A stretch of DNA of 64,000 nt from Symploca sp. SIO3C6 (GCA_010692425.1 JAAHHJ010000006.1:54127-118126); one strand, 5' to 3'. Shown: positions 34,761-45,445, counted from the stretch's first letter. A program made the numbers and translations. Notes: generated by a model not told the origin, from the letters alone.

Positions 34761-37289
34761 ATGACATCTAGAATTATTTTCAGACTTAATATTTGGCAAG
34801 CTGACAAGTGTTGTGTCTTTCAATTACGCTGTGGAGAAGGACAGGAACTTTCAGATACGCTGGAATATCCAGAAGAACTAACCGTACAGTATGAAGCATG
34901 GAGAAAAATCTACCTTGGATTATACCTTGGATTATACAAAAGATTGCGAGGAAGAAAACTATCTGGAGGAGATTTAGATCCATCTTCATTAGTTGACTAT
35001 GGTCATGAATTAGAGGAAGCTAGAGCTAAATTTATCGATACCTTTCAACGCTGGTTAGCTCAGCTACGAGAAATTCGAGAAAAGATTCAAAATAAGATTC
35101 ACACAGTTGCTCAAAATCTTTCCCAGTCAGGGGAAAAAGAAGTAACTCGCCCAACAGTTGATATTTTTATTGCTTGTAATTCTATTGATTTAGGACGTCT
35201 TCCTTGGGAAACTTGGGAGTTAGTGCCAGAAGATTTACCATCTGAAATCCTTCCCACTGACATCCTTCGTATTGCCCGGATTCCCATTGCCACTCGTCAA
35301 GAATATGTGGAGTCTCACTCCCATTTACGGAGTGGCAAACCTCGAATTTTAGTAGTTTTGGGGGATAACACTGGTTTAGATTTGGATGAGGATAAGCAAA
35401 CTGTCAAGGCGCTCAAGCGCGTTGCCCAGTTCAAATTTTTCGACTGGCAGCAGCAAGATGGTGTAGAAAATCTTAAAGCAGCGTTGGCAAATGAAATTGC
35501 TGATGAACGAGGTTGGGATGCTCTATTTTTTATGGGGCATAGCAATGAAACGGAAGTCACTGATGGAGAATTGGCAATTGCTCCTAATACTTATGTGTCA
35601 ATTGATCAGATTAAGGATTATCTGAGCACTGCCAAGGAGAATGGACTTCGGTTTTGTTTGTTTAATTCCTGTGAAGGTTTACAGATTGCTAACCGCTTGG
35701 CTAATTTAGGTTTGCAAGTGGCGGTGATGCGAGAGCCTATTTATGATGATGTGGCTCATGTCTTTCTGCGGCAGTTTTGTCAGGAGTTAGCTAGGCATGA
35801 AGATGTACATAATGCGATGTTGACTGCTTGCTGGCATTTACAGCATGTGGAGAGGTTTGTTTATCCTTCTGCTTATTTAATTCCTTCGTTTTTTAGTCCC
35901 TATGGTGCAGAGCCGTTTCGGTTTGAGCGTTGGGGTTGGAGGAAAATCATTCGGCAATGGATGCCGACGCGGGGAGAGGCAGTTACCTTGGGAGTAGTTA
36001 TACCGCTTAGTCTAATTTTTGCAGTCCATGATTTATTGTCAGATTTCCGATATTCAGCCCAGGCTGTTTATCGTGATGTAACTAATCAAAGAGGTGAGTT
36101 GCCAGACGGTGTGTTACCACCAGTTAATTTAGTAAACATTGATGAAGAGTCAGTTCACTGGGGGATTGAAACAATCACAGATTTTAAACCAAAACCAATG
36201 GATAGGCAATTACTAGCTCAGTTAGTCACACGGCTATCAGAGTTGGAAGTTAAAGTTATTGGCATTAATTATATCCTGTACAAACAAACACAAGCAGACA
36301 AAACCCAAAAGCTTGCTGACTCCATTCAATCTGCTGTCAATGAACAAGGAATTTGGTTTGTTTTCAACAAAGGACAATTCCCAGTATTTTCTAAAATTGC
36401 CAGTCCAAACTGGAGCTTGCAAGGCAAGGAGAGCTTTTTACCCTGGGATCTTGAACAACCTAGTGATACAACCTGTACTGATCCTTGTCCTTTTGCCTAT
36501 CTGCTAGCACTATCCCATATTCTCAGTCAGGAAAGCTCATTGGCTAATGAGCCACAATCAAACCTGCAAAATCAAAGCAAAACAAATTTTCAGGAAGAAT
36601 TGAGTGACTATCTCAAAACTGAAAATGCTTCTAGTGAGCTGGGAAATTTCCTTAAGCAAGCAAAATCTCCTTTTTGGTTGCGTCCTATTATTGATTTCTC
36701 TATTCCTAATGAAAATGTATACAATACTCAAAGTGTATATAAACCTATTTCCGCTAAAGATTTACTGGAGCGTGATTCATCCGATCTAGAATTACAAAAA
36801 CTAAAAGGTGGGATTACAATTATTACATCTGGTGACTATAAAGAAGCAGGTGATCAAGCCGACGATTATTACTCACTTCCTCTGGCTTTTAAATATTGGT
36901 GTTTTTCTCATAGTCTCAAAACCCAGCAATTAAATAAATGTCCCCAGAATATAACTGGAGGTGAAATTATTGCCTATATGATTAACCATCATCTTAACCT
37001 ATTATCACAGAACCATAAAAATGTTATTCCTGCTCCTTATCTAATTCCTGGATTTATGATCATAGCTATAGCAGCTTTTCTAGGAAAAGGGGCCACTCTT
37101 AGGCTAGCAAAACTGCAACGCAAACAACACAAAGGATTAATATTTGCATTGGTTGGTTCAACAGCTCTTTATGGAATAGTTGTTTTCCAGATTTATATCT
37201 CTGTTTCTCTTTCAATTCCTTTGTTCTTGCCATTGTTAACATTTTGGATTTATATCCTATCGTTTTTGAAGAGGAAGTACAGTGCGTAG
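34761..37289 (+). CDS. CHAT protease domain fused to a CHASE2 membrane sensor
   Basis: This 842-residue protein has an N-terminal helical region (1-130) and a CHAT (caspase-like) domain (about 135-385) with probable catalytic His260 (LFFMGHSNE) and Cys304 (LFNSCEG). A membrane helix (about 408-426) leads to an extracytoplasmic CHASE2 domain (about 430-740, with VNLVNIDEESVHWG), then about three C-terminal membrane helices (760-842). The layout suggests that an external signal on CHASE2 controls a cytoplasmic protease. A 12-bp tandem duplication near 34911 repeats YLGL in the protein. Its end overlaps the next gene by 8 bp. Confidence 0.8.
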   Translation: MTSRIIFRLNIWQADKCCVFQLRCGEGQELSDTLEYPEELTVQYEAWRKIYLGLYLGLYKRLRGRKLSGGDLDPSSLVDYGHELEEARAKFIDTFQRWLAQLREIREKIQNKIHTVAQNLSQSGEKEVTRPTVDIFIACNSIDLGRLPWETWELVPEDLPSEILPTDILRIARIPIATRQEYVESHSHLRSGKPRILVVLGDNTGLDLDEDKQTVKALKRVAQFKFFDWQQQDGVENLKAALANEIADERGWDALFFMGHSNETEVTDGELAIAPNTYVSIDQIKDYLSTAKENGLRFCLFNSCEGLQIANRLANLGLQVAVMREPIYDDVAHVFLRQFCQELARHEDVHNAMLTACWHLQHVERFVYPSAYLIPSFFSPYGAEPFRFERWGWRKIIRQWMPTRGEAVTLGVVIPLSLIFAVHDLLSDFRYSAQAVYRDVTNQRGELPDGVLPPVNLVNIDEESVHWGIETITDFKPKPMDRQLLAQLVTRLSELEVKVIGINYILYKQTQADKTQKLADSIQSAVNEQGIWFVFNKGQFPVFSKIASPNWSLQGKESFLPWDLEQPSDTTCTDPCPFAYLLALSHILSQESSLANEPQSNLQNQSKTNFQEELSDYLKTENASSELGNFLKQAKSPFWLRPIIDFSIPNENVYNTQSVYKPISAKDLLERDSSDLELQKLKGGITIITSGDYKEAGDQADDYYSLPLAFKYWCFSHSLKTQQLNKCPQNITGGEIIAYMINHHLNLLSQNHKNVIPAPYLIPGFMIIAIAAFLGKGATLRLAKLQRKQHKGLIFALVGSTALYGIVVFQIYISVSLSIPLFLPLLTFWIYILSFLKRKYSA

Positions 37290-38166
37290 ATTTTTTCGAA
37301 CAGATTCTCTATTCGCGATTTCTGTCGTCACTTTTGCTAGTATCTATTGGACAATTACAGGTTTTTCTGTTTCAGCTTCACCAGATTTAGAAGAAAGTTT
37401 AGGATCTGATTTAAATAAATCTGGAGAGGCAACAATTAGTAAAAATAATGGAGAAAAAGATAAAAAAAAAAGAAAAAGTATATTAGAAAGATTGAGTGAT
37501 TTTATACATGGAAAACGGAGGAGGATTGATAATCAAGGAGGGAGAAAATTTTGTTTAATTACTCCTAACAAAGACTCAATTATTACCTGGAGTAATACAC
37601 CTGTGTTTGCTTGGCAGGGAACCGCAGCAAACATTAGAGTGTGGACTTATGACAAAGAAAGTGACGAAGAAATTACAATGTGGTCTTATGAATTAACCTT
37701 AGATGATAATAAAAAGCAGAGTGTACCTTATAACTATAATCATGATCCTAAAGCAAAAATGCTAGAGCAAGGAAAAGAGTATGATTACTCGATAACACCA
37801 GGAGAAGTAAGAGATCAAAGAATTGAAGTTAGCAAGGAGCAAGAACCCTTTGAATCGATATTTAAGTTAATGGAACTTCATGATTATGAAAAGATTGAAG
37901 AGGAACTCAAAGTCATAGAGACAAATGGGTTTAATGAACTAGACAATCAAGAACTTAAAGGTATGACTGAAAAAGAAAAAATTGCTATAAAACGCGCTCT
38001 TTTCTTTAAAGACAAAAAAATTGAAGAAGAAAACTTGTTCTTAGATTTTGCTGGAGAATTATTCTCAGCTGAAGTAGAGTCAGAACTATTTACAAGCTAT
38101 CTTCAGCAACTTCGCGCTATATTCTGTGAAAAAAACAAGCCTGAAGAAACAAACTCTCAAAACTGA
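37282..38166 (+). CDS. Secreted or anchored protein of the CHAT operon (DUF928-like, tentative)
   Basis: This 294-residue protein begins at a GTG overlapping the CHAT-CHASE2 gene. It has a signal-like hydrophobic segment (about 10-32, FAISVVTFASIYWTITGFS), then a very basic linker (DKKKRKSILERLSDFI, 60-80). A beta-rich domain (about 88-165, with FCLITPNKDSIITWSNTPVFAWQG) and a charged helical tail follow. Similar secreted proteins accompany CHASE2 genes in cyanobacteria and are often labelled DUF928, but I am unsure of the match here. It may act on the periplasmic side, near CHASE2. Confidence 0.55.
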   Translation: MRRFFRTDSLFAISVVTFASIYWTITGFSVSASPDLEESLGSDLNKSGEATISKNNGEKDKKKRKSILERLSDFIHGKRRRIDNQGGRKFCLITPNKDSIITWSNTPVFAWQGTAANIRVWTYDKESDEEITMWSYELTLDDNKKQSVPYNYNHDPKAKMLEQGKEYDYSITPGEVRDQRIEVSKEQEPFESIFKLMELHDYEKIEEELKVIETNGFNELDNQELKGMTEKEKIAIKRALFFKDKKIEEENLFLDFAGELFSAEVESELFTSYLQQLRAIFCEKNKPEETNSQN

Positions 38167-38209
38167 TTATAGACAAGATGGTCGTAAACTAGAATTATCT
38201 GAAGCTTTC

Positions 38210-41200
38210 TTACCAAGGTTTACCAACTATCGTAAACCATGACCATTTAGAAGGGTGAGATAAATCTTTATCATTATTCTCTAGTTGTTCGGCTAATTTT
38301 TTAGGTATTTTTACAGCATTCTTAAGCCCTGGTACTTTTAACTTACCATCCTTTCCATACTCTGAGTAGAGTTTCCCATCCTTTATGTAAACAAATTTCA
38401 TATTGAGTTGCGCCTTTCGTAAAGCTTCTGCTATGGTAAGTTTTTTAGATGGTTTATAAAATTCTTCAGGCTCTGAAATTGCCCTTAACTCTATCTCATA
38501 ATCCAGATTTTCCTTTAACTCTGCATTCTTTAACTCTAAAAAGAATAGTATCATTAGTACTGCTGTTTCTGACTCCAAGACTTTAGCCATACTTGCTAAC
38601 ACTGACTTTACTCTTGCTTCATAAGCAAATCCAGCAAAACCTAATTCAGCTTCTTCGTCTCCTAAAGCAGTCTGACAGGCATCGAGTACCAATAATTCTA
38701 CGGGATGCTTATCAAACTTTAATTCTTTTCTGATTTCATCAAGTTTCAGCTGCTCTTCTCCTGAAAATTGAATATAGGATTGTTTCTTTGAACCTTTTTT
38801 AAATTCTGCATGGGTTGCTAGATAAACAACTTGAAATTTTTGTTTGCTTTTTAACATTAGTTGTAATCGTTTTTTTGTAAATTCTTCGTTTAGAAAAACT
38901 TCCACTATAATTTTCTCTTCTTGTCTTTGACTCCAAAGTTCTTGAATAACACTTAACCTTTCTGGTACAGTTTCTAAATTGTCTAATTCTTCTGGAAAAA
39001 ATTCAGTTCCCATCGCTAAGAGCGGATAACTACTGGCTTCTTCATAGCTAGTATCAGTTAGACTCACGCTAGGCATGATACCAAGACTGTATTTTTCTAT
39101 AAGAAATTCCCCGTTTTTATTCTGGATAGCTGCTACTGGTAAGGAACGCAATCGCTTATCCATCACAAAAACTAAATTGTCAATTTTTTGTTGCTCCAAA
39201 TGATATTTTATTGGTGTAACTAGCAATTCATAAAACTTATGGGAATACTCCATGTTTTTATACTGAGTATTCTTCATGCGTCTCTCAAACCGATTAGCTA
39301 TATTATCTACATATTTTCTTGTTACATCACTAACATTTTCACCAGTAGTAACTCCCTCTAAAACAACTTTACCTCTAGCAGTTACCGCAATAAGTACCAA
39401 TTTGTCATCATCACTTTCCTCTTCAGGCAAAAATTTCCTAATAGCCCAGTAATTAATTGCTGTTTCTTGAGAAGAAAACTCCCATTCTACTTTGCTCGAA
39501 TCTAATTCTTCTTTTGTTTCTTCTGAACTATTAATCCGTTTTGCTAAATCTTGCACATCTGTATCCTTAGACAAGAAAACAGCATAGATAATTGCTGGTT
39601 TAACACCAGTCAACTTTTCAATTTTTCTCAATTCATTTCTAATATCACTCAGAGTTTTAATCTCAGTCTCACCACGTCGTCCAAAATAATCCTCCACTTC
39701 ACGAGTGAAAACTTCTTCAATTTCACCGACGATTCTCTCAATTTCTGAACTAGGATCAGATTCTGGAGGGAGTTGAGCTAACTGTCGTCCTAACAGCTCA
39801 TTTTCCTCGGGTAAAGGTATCGTTGCTGGCTCCGAAGTAATAATCTGAATCTCACTAGGAGGATCTCCCTGAGAAAAAGGCCCAGGAAAAGACTGCGGCG
39901 GCAAAATTGAATTATCAACACCAGTGGTAATTGCTCCAGCCGTACCATTTAAAGAGGCATCCCCAACCTCAAATGGTACATTGCGATCGCCACCATCATG
40001 TTCAATCCTAACTGAGCCTCCTTGCTCACCACCAGCAGTAGAAATACTAGCAGTTATCCCATTTTGATCTTCAAAAGTATCCGTTGCCCGGAAAAATCTA
40101 CCTGTTGTTATATCGATATCACCACCACTACCATTACTTCCACCTTGGGCATTAATTGAGACAACTTCAACATCACCGCTAGGATCAAGACTGACATTGC
40201 CACCATCACCTTCACTGCCGCTACTATTAATCACACCAGTATTAATAGAAACTTCGGCTTGAATCTCAATATCACCACCACTAGTACCAGCAGTATTCAA
40301 TTCCCCAGTAACAACGGAACTATTCTCACTAGTAATACGAATGTCACTACTTGGACTGAAAATATCACCCGTTGTTACCTCTTGATTAGCTGAGATAGTA
40401 ATCGTCGCATTATCAGTACCCAAGATATTGCTACCCGTCGTATCAATAGAACCATCACCCTCTGGCGATCGCAATTCTACAGGATCACTAAAAGTAAGAT
40501 CACCACTCAGAGTAATCTTACCACTACCGTCTTCCCTACCAATTGCGATCGCACTAAAGCCGTCTTGCAGCTGATTCAACTGTGTACCTAGCTGAATAGA
40601 TTGCGATGATGCTGAAGGCTCAATAAATAAATCCCCTGTACCGGAAACTTGACCACTAAAATCTATCTCATCTCCAATTAGAGTTAGATTACCAGTTTCA
40701 CCTCTTATATCACCACTAATACTCGCACCGTTATTAAAAATTACAGTATCAGCTTCACTACCACCGGTGAGGTTTTGAATCAGACGAAAACTAATACCGT
40801 CGATATCGCCTCTATCGATACCAGTAAGATTCCAGATATTTTCGGTGTCACTCCCAATCAGAGTGTTACTTCCACTACCACCATCAATACTGCTAGTAGT
40901 GCCGCCATCAAGAATGAAACTATCGTCACCTCCACTACCATCGATACTAGTAACCCTGCCGCCGTTGCTGAAGGTAAAACTGTCACTATCGCTGCCGCCG
41001 ATAAGATTAGAGAAGTTATTGAACTCTAAAGTCTCACTACTACCGTTAACAATACGCTCAATATTGCCACTGTTGAGACTATTAATATTCCAGATATTGG
41101 CAGTATTAGCCCCAATTAAAGTACCGGGAGCATCTGAACCAATAATTTGCTCAATCCCTCCTGCCTGAATTATTTCTAGATTTACTACTAAGGGTTGAGT

Positions 41201-43771
41201 AAAAGCAGAATAGTCCAGTTGATCAATACCGCCACCCCCTGTAATCGTGCCATTGAAATTGATACCATCGTTGAATTTAAAGGTATCGTCTGAATCACCA
41301 CCTTCGAGATTACCAAAACCATCCAAGGCAAACTCCACACCATTGGGTATGACTAAATTTCCTTGATTGGAGTCCGTAATATTGAAAATGATATTTCCAT
41401 CTTCGTCAGGATTAATTTGGTTAGGCCCAACCAAAGTTGCTGCTGCGCCTCCTTCAATGATGACGGGCACTTGAAAGGGAGTTACACTGTTATCCGTCAA
41501 ATTAGGATCAATTATGAAGCGACCAGTACTTTCTTGACTGCCAACAGTAATTGAAGAAAAGTTAGATTCTCCAGATTGCCCCGTTTGTTGTAAATTATTT
41601 AATTCATCCCTTGTGATTTCCAGAATTCCAGAATTTCCGTTGTCAGTACCACCAATAGCAATATCTTGACTAAGAGTAGAGGGTTTTAATATAAGCTCAC
41701 CATTACCCTCACCTTGATTATCTAACCTCTGTATTGTGCCAATATTAATTTCATCGCCAGTCAGGGTAATATCTCCACTACCTTCTGCTCCCCAGGAATC
41801 AATGTCAATACCATTTAGGAGAGCAATCTCGCCATTTTCAGAAGTTAGTTCAATATCCCCAGCAGTACCGTTCGTTGAAAACGAAATCAGACGTTCTTCT
41901 ATAGTAATGTCACCATTGGCAATTACTTTGATTGCTCCACCATAACCCTCCCCTCGTGAAATTGTACTAAGAACCAGCGACTCAATATTACCCCTGGGAG
42001 CTATTAGTGTTATATTTCCACCACCTTCAGTACTATTATTTCCTGCACTAGTACTTAAGACGCCTCCAGTGGTGATGTTTCCATTTTGGCTATTAATAGT
42101 AATATCTCCACCATTTTCTTGTTGACCAGAACTAAGTTGACCAGTATTTACATCCAAGTTTGCAGAAATCGTTATATCTCCATCATCGGTGAAGATGCTA
42201 TCGCCACTATCCATAAAAAAAGAACCACCTTCTGCAATAAAGGTGATTGAATTTTCACCAATTTCTAGTCGATTATTTACTAAATTTTCAATTGTAATAT
42301 CATTACTCGCTTCTAGAAAAATATCAGCTGGCTGACTTTCCAGAGTACTTTCACTGATTGTTATCTCATCATCGGGAAAATCACCTATAAAAATATCCGG
42401 CAAGGCATCCTCAACACCAGGGGGACTATCATTATCCACACCCGATATAGTGATATTCCTTGGGTCAAGCAATAAAGTCCCAACACTACCCACCTCAGCA
42501 CCAAGATCAACCCTACCCCTAAAAATCAAATTCTCCTTACCTGATACTTCTGCAAAGCCACCATTGCCAGAAGTCAAACCACCACGAGCACTAATATTTC
42601 CATAAAACCCAGTTACCTCATCTGCCCAAACAATTACTCTACCGCCATCACCACTAGTAATAGCATCAGCATTAATCACCGAATCTCTATTAACAAAAGT
42701 CCGCAAAGCATTCGGTACTGTACCTTGCCCCTGATAATCCCCACCAAGAAGCACAGTACCACCGCCATCACTACCGGCAGCACTAATACTGGCATCAAAC
42801 AAACCAAGGCGCTCTCCTAGAATATTAACCTCACCACCAGTTTGTCCCGCCGCCCGATTAGAAACATCAATAGTACCAGAAGCAATTGTAGTTCCTGGTT
42901 CAATAGGAATAATCGTACCAGTATCTCTCAACTGCACTATACCATCTTGATTTGTTACCAACCCCGTATCTAAACCCCCAACCCCCTCAGTTAGTAGAGT
43001 CGGCAAATCCAGAGGAGTAATCGGCAACGGCTCTCCCTTAACATTCCTCGGCACCTCAATTTCAAAACTCAGTAAACTGCCAGAAGGACTAATTTTCACC
43101 ACATTGGAACCAGGCACCGCCGCAATCGTAATCTTCCCTCCTTGCGCCTCCACTTCCCCAGTAGTAATTACACTGCCGCCAACAAGGGTTAAATCCTGCC
43201 CTTCCGACACTGCCAAATCGCCAGCATTGATAATGCTCCCCACCTCAGCAAAATCAAAAACCAACTGAGTAGGATTACCAATTAAACTCTGGTATTGATT
43301 CTCCCCAAAAACGTTAAACCAATTATCATTACCAAAACCAATACCCGTAGCAGTAGAAGCATTAAAAGCCGCAGGGAGATTTAAACTCGCATTTCGACCA
43401 AAAACCATCCCCGCCGGATTAAGCAAAAATAAATTAGAATTCCCCCCTGTCAGCTGAATCAAACCATTAATAACCGAAACCTCACCACCAACAATCCGCC
43501 CCAAAACATTGCTAATCTCTGGATTAGAAATAAAATTAACTATTTCACCAGCATCTAGTCCAAATTTCTCAAAAGAGTGAAAAAGATTCTTCCCATCACC
43601 AGAAAAGGTGCCACCCTCAATATCAAAGCGAATCCCTTCCCGAGTAACCGAAGTGCCAGTACCATCATCTGCTGGAGTGATAGATTGAGCATAGACAGAG
43701 GAACTAGGGAGTATTCCTGTCACACAGACAAATAGAAATAGCCAACCAAGACTGCACTGAGAAATTCTCAT
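38210..43771 (-). CDS. Filamentous-hemagglutinin-type secreted protein with C-terminal CHAT protease
   Basis: This 1853-residue protein has a signal peptide (1-28, ending SVYAQ). A two-partner-secretion domain follows (about 30-300, with LFHSFEKFGL, NPEISNVLGRIVGG and NLFLLNPAGMVFGRNASL), then a long Gly/Asn/Ser/Thr-rich beta-helix (about 300-1280). The C-terminal CHAT domain (about 1500-1853) has probable catalytic His1654 (LATHAEF) and Cys1699 (LDACQTALG). It should be exported by an FhaC/TpsB-type pore, but none is in the window. It is convergent with the CHAT-CHASE2 operon, 43 bp away. Confidence 0.85.
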   Translation of the reverse strand: MRISQCSLGWLFLFVCVTGILPSSSVYAQSITPADDGTGTSVTREGIRFDIEGGTFSGDGKNLFHSFEKFGLDAGEIVNFISNPEISNVLGRIVGGEVSVINGLIQLTGGNSNLFLLNPAGMVFGRNASLNLPAAFNASTATGIGFGNDNWFNVFGENQYQSLIGNPTQLVFDFAEVGSIINAGDLAVSEGQDLTLVGGSVITTGEVEAQGGKITIAAVPGSNVVKISPSGSLLSFEIEVPRNVKGEPLPITPLDLPTLLTEGVGGLDTGLVTNQDGIVQLRDTGTIIPIEPGTTIASGTIDVSNRAAGQTGGEVNILGERLGLFDASISAAGSDGGGTVLLGGDYQGQGTVPNALRTFVNRDSVINADAITSGDGGRVIVWADEVTGFYGNISARGGLTSGNGGFAEVSGKENLIFRGRVDLGAEVGSVGTLLLDPRNITISGVDNDSPPGVEDALPDIFIGDFPDDEITISESTLESQPADIFLEASNDITIENLVNNRLEIGENSITFIAEGGSFFMDSGDSIFTDDGDITISANLDVNTGQLSSGQQENGGDITINSQNGNITTGGVLSTSAGNNSTEGGGNITLIAPRGNIESLVLSTISRGEGYGGAIKVIANGDITIEERLISFSTNGTAGDIELTSENGEIALLNGIDIDSWGAEGSGDITLTGDEINIGTIQRLDNQGEGNGELILKPSTLSQDIAIGGTDNGNSGILEITRDELNNLQQTGQSGESNFSSITVGSQESTGRFIIDPNLTDNSVTPFQVPVIIEGGAAATLVGPNQINPDEDGNIIFNITDSNQGNLVIPNGVEFALDGFGNLEGGDSDDTFKFNDGINFNGTITGGGGIDQLDYSAFTQPLVVNLEIIQAGGIEQIIGSDAPGTLIGANTANIWNINSLNSGNIERIVNGSSETLEFNNFSNLIGGSDSDSFTFSNGGRVTSIDGSGGDDSFILDGGTTSSIDGGSGSNTLIGSDTENIWNLTGIDRGDIDGISFRLIQNLTGGSEADTVIFNNGASISGDIRGETGNLTLIGDEIDFSGQVSGTGDLFIEPSASSQSIQLGTQLNQLQDGFSAIAIGREDGSGKITLSGDLTFSDPVELRSPEGDGSIDTTGSNILGTDNATITISANQEVTTGDIFSPSSDIRITSENSSVVTGELNTAGTSGGDIEIQAEVSINTGVINSSGSEGDGGNVSLDPSGDVEVVSINAQGGSNGSGGDIDITTGRFFRATDTFEDQNGITASISTAGGEQGGSVRIEHDGGDRNVPFEVGDASLNGTAGAITTGVDNSILPPQSFPGPFSQGDPPSEIQIITSEPATIPLPEENELLGRQLAQLPPESDPSSEIERIVGEIEEVFTREVEDYFGRRGETEIKTLSDIRNELRKIEKLTGVKPAIIYAVFLSKDTDVQDLAKRINSSEETKEELDSSKVEWEFSSQETAINYWAIRKFLPEEESDDDKLVLIAVTARGKVVLEGVTTGENVSDVTRKYVDNIANRFERRMKNTQYKNMEYSHKFYELLVTPIKYHLEQQKIDNLVFVMDKRLRSLPVAAIQNKNGEFLIEKYSLGIMPSVSLTDTSYEEASSYPLLAMGTEFFPEELDNLETVPERLSVIQELWSQRQEEKIIVEVFLNEEFTKKRLQLMLKSKQKFQVVYLATHAEFKKGSKKQSYIQFSGEEQLKLDEIRKELKFDKHPVELLVLDACQTALGDEEAELGFAGFAYEARVKSVLASMAKVLESETAVLMILFFLELKNAELKENLDYEIELRAISEPEEFYKPSKKLTIAEALRKAQLNMKFVYIKDGKLYSEYGKDGKLKVPGLKNAVKIPKKLAEQLENNDKDLSHPSKWSWFTIVGKPW

Positions 43772-43915
43772 GGGTAGATGAGCTGTGGCAAAGAAGCATA
43801 CTTAAGCAGATATTAAGTCACAAATATAACAAAAACTTGCTCAACTCATACATTCATTGTTAATTATTTACATTTCATCGCAATGAGCCATGAACAATGA
43901 ACAATGAACAAACCC

Positions 43916-45445
43916 TCAACCCATCCTGTCGATAGTGCGATACTGAATCGCCTCAGCCACATGCTGAGCCAGCAAATTCTCATCCCCAGCCAAATCAGCA
44001 ATCGTCCGTGCTACCTTAAGAATGCGATCGCTAGCTCTTGCTGAAAGCCCTAACTTACGAATTGCCCCTTCCAATAAATTACGACTAGCATCATCTAACT
44101 GGCACCACTGCCGCAAATGATTACTCTTCATCTGGGCATTACAGCCGAGATTAGATTCTAACTTGAAACGAACCAGAGCGCGATCGCGTGCTGCTTGCAC
44201 CCGGTTACGCACTAATGTCGACTCCTCTGCCAAAGGTTGCCTGGTAATCTCTTCTGGCTTAAGGCGATTGACAGCAACTTGCAAATCAATTCGATCCATC
44301 AAAGGGCCAGATAACTTTGCCCAATAATGCTCCCGTTGCCGAGGCGAACAAGTACATGCTTGTATAGAATCACCAAAGTAACCGCAAGCACAGGGATTAG
44401 TACTAGCAACTAGAGTAAATTGAGCAGGAAATTTAACAGATTGACGAGTGCGTGAGATAGTAACTTCACCATCCTCCAAAGGCTGACGCAGAAATTCCAA
44501 AACATCACGTTTAAACTCCGTGAGCTCATCCAGAAAAAGCACCCCTCGATGAGCCAAAGAAATTTCCCCTGGGCGTGGAAAACTACCACCACCAACAAGA
44601 GAAGGCCCAGATGCAGAATGATGGGGACTACGATAAGGACGCTCACTCACTAATGCCCCTCTCTCCTTAAGTAATCCAGCCACCGAATAAATTGTAGTTA
44701 CTTCCAAAGCCTCTGCAAATGACAACGGCGGCAGAATTCCCGGTAGTCTTCGCGCCAACATCGTTTTACCGCTTCCTGGTGGCCCCACAAAAATTAAATT
44801 ATGCCCACCAGCAGCAGCAATTTCTAAAGCCCTACGAGCGTGAGACTGCCCTTTAACATCTTTTAAATCAGCCCCGCTAAACTGAGACTGAGTTAACTCT
44901 TGCAAGCCATCAACCTGCACTGGCGAGTAACGCTCTGGTTGATTGAGAAACCCAGCAACTTCCTCAAGATGCTCAAATCCATAGACAGCAATACCTTTAA
45001 CCACTGCCGCCTCTCGAACATTATCAGCAGGTACCACCAAACCACTAATACCCAATTCCTCAGCAGCAGCAGCAATTGGCAACACCCCGGCAATTGGGCG
45101 CAAACTACCATCAAGGGAAACTTCACCCAAAAACAGATAATCTCCCAGCAGCTGGGCACTTACCTGCTCTGATGCCGCCAAAATGCCCACACTAATAGGC
45201 AAATCAAAACTAGGCCCTTCTTTGCGCAAGTCAGCAGGAGTCAGATTAATCACTATCTTGCGCATCGGAAAGGCAAAACCAGCATTCTTCAGCGCCGCTT
45301 TGACTCTTTCTCGGGATTCTTGCACAGCAGTATCTGGTAAACCAACAACCACAATTCCCGGCAAGCCACCAGAAACATCCACTTCAACGCCCACCTTGAC
45401 AGCATTGATTCCGACAATTGAAGCACTCCAAACTCTGGCAAGCAT
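43916..45445 (-). CDS. yifB: YifB/ComM family magnesium chelatase-like AAA+ protein
   Basis: This 509-residue protein (ATG at 45445, MLARVWSASIVGI) has the N-terminal ChlI-like lid domain (GGLPGIVVVGLPDTAVQESRER). The AAA+ core has Walker A GPPGSGKT (221-228) and Walker B-type FLDELTEFKRD, and a C-terminal helical domain (RASDRILKVARTIADLAG) follows. ComM homologues are helicases that aid branch migration in natural transformation. The longer frame from 45586 adds 47 unlikely residues, while 509 is the usual size. The C-terminal domain is complete. Confidence 0.95.
   Translation of the reverse strand: MLARVWSASIVGINAVKVGVEVDVSGGLPGIVVVGLPDTAVQESRERVKAALKNAGFAFPMRKIVINLTPADLRKEGPSFDLPISVGILAASEQVSAQLLGDYLFLGEVSLDGSLRPIAGVLPIAAAAEELGISGLVVPADNVREAAVVKGIAVYGFEHLEEVAGFLNQPERYSPVQVDGLQELTQSQFSGADLKDVKGQSHARRALEIAAAGGHNLIFVGPPGSGKTMLARRLPGILPPLSFAEALEVTTIYSVAGLLKERGALVSERPYRSPHHSASGPSLVGGGSFPRPGEISLAHRGVLFLDELTEFKRDVLEFLRQPLEDGEVTISRTRQSVKFPAQFTLVASTNPCACGYFGDSIQACTCSPRQREHYWAKLSGPLMDRIDLQVAVNRLKPEEITRQPLAEESTLVRNRVQAARDRALVRFKLESNLGCNAQMKSNHLRQWCQLDDASRNLLEGAIRKLGLSARASDRILKVARTIADLAGDENLLAQHVAEAIQYRTIDRMG

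Noticed and set aside
40775..41168. Plus-strand frames inside the FHA-CHAT gene
   Set aside because: They are antisense shadows of the repetitive Gly/Asn/Ser coding sequence.
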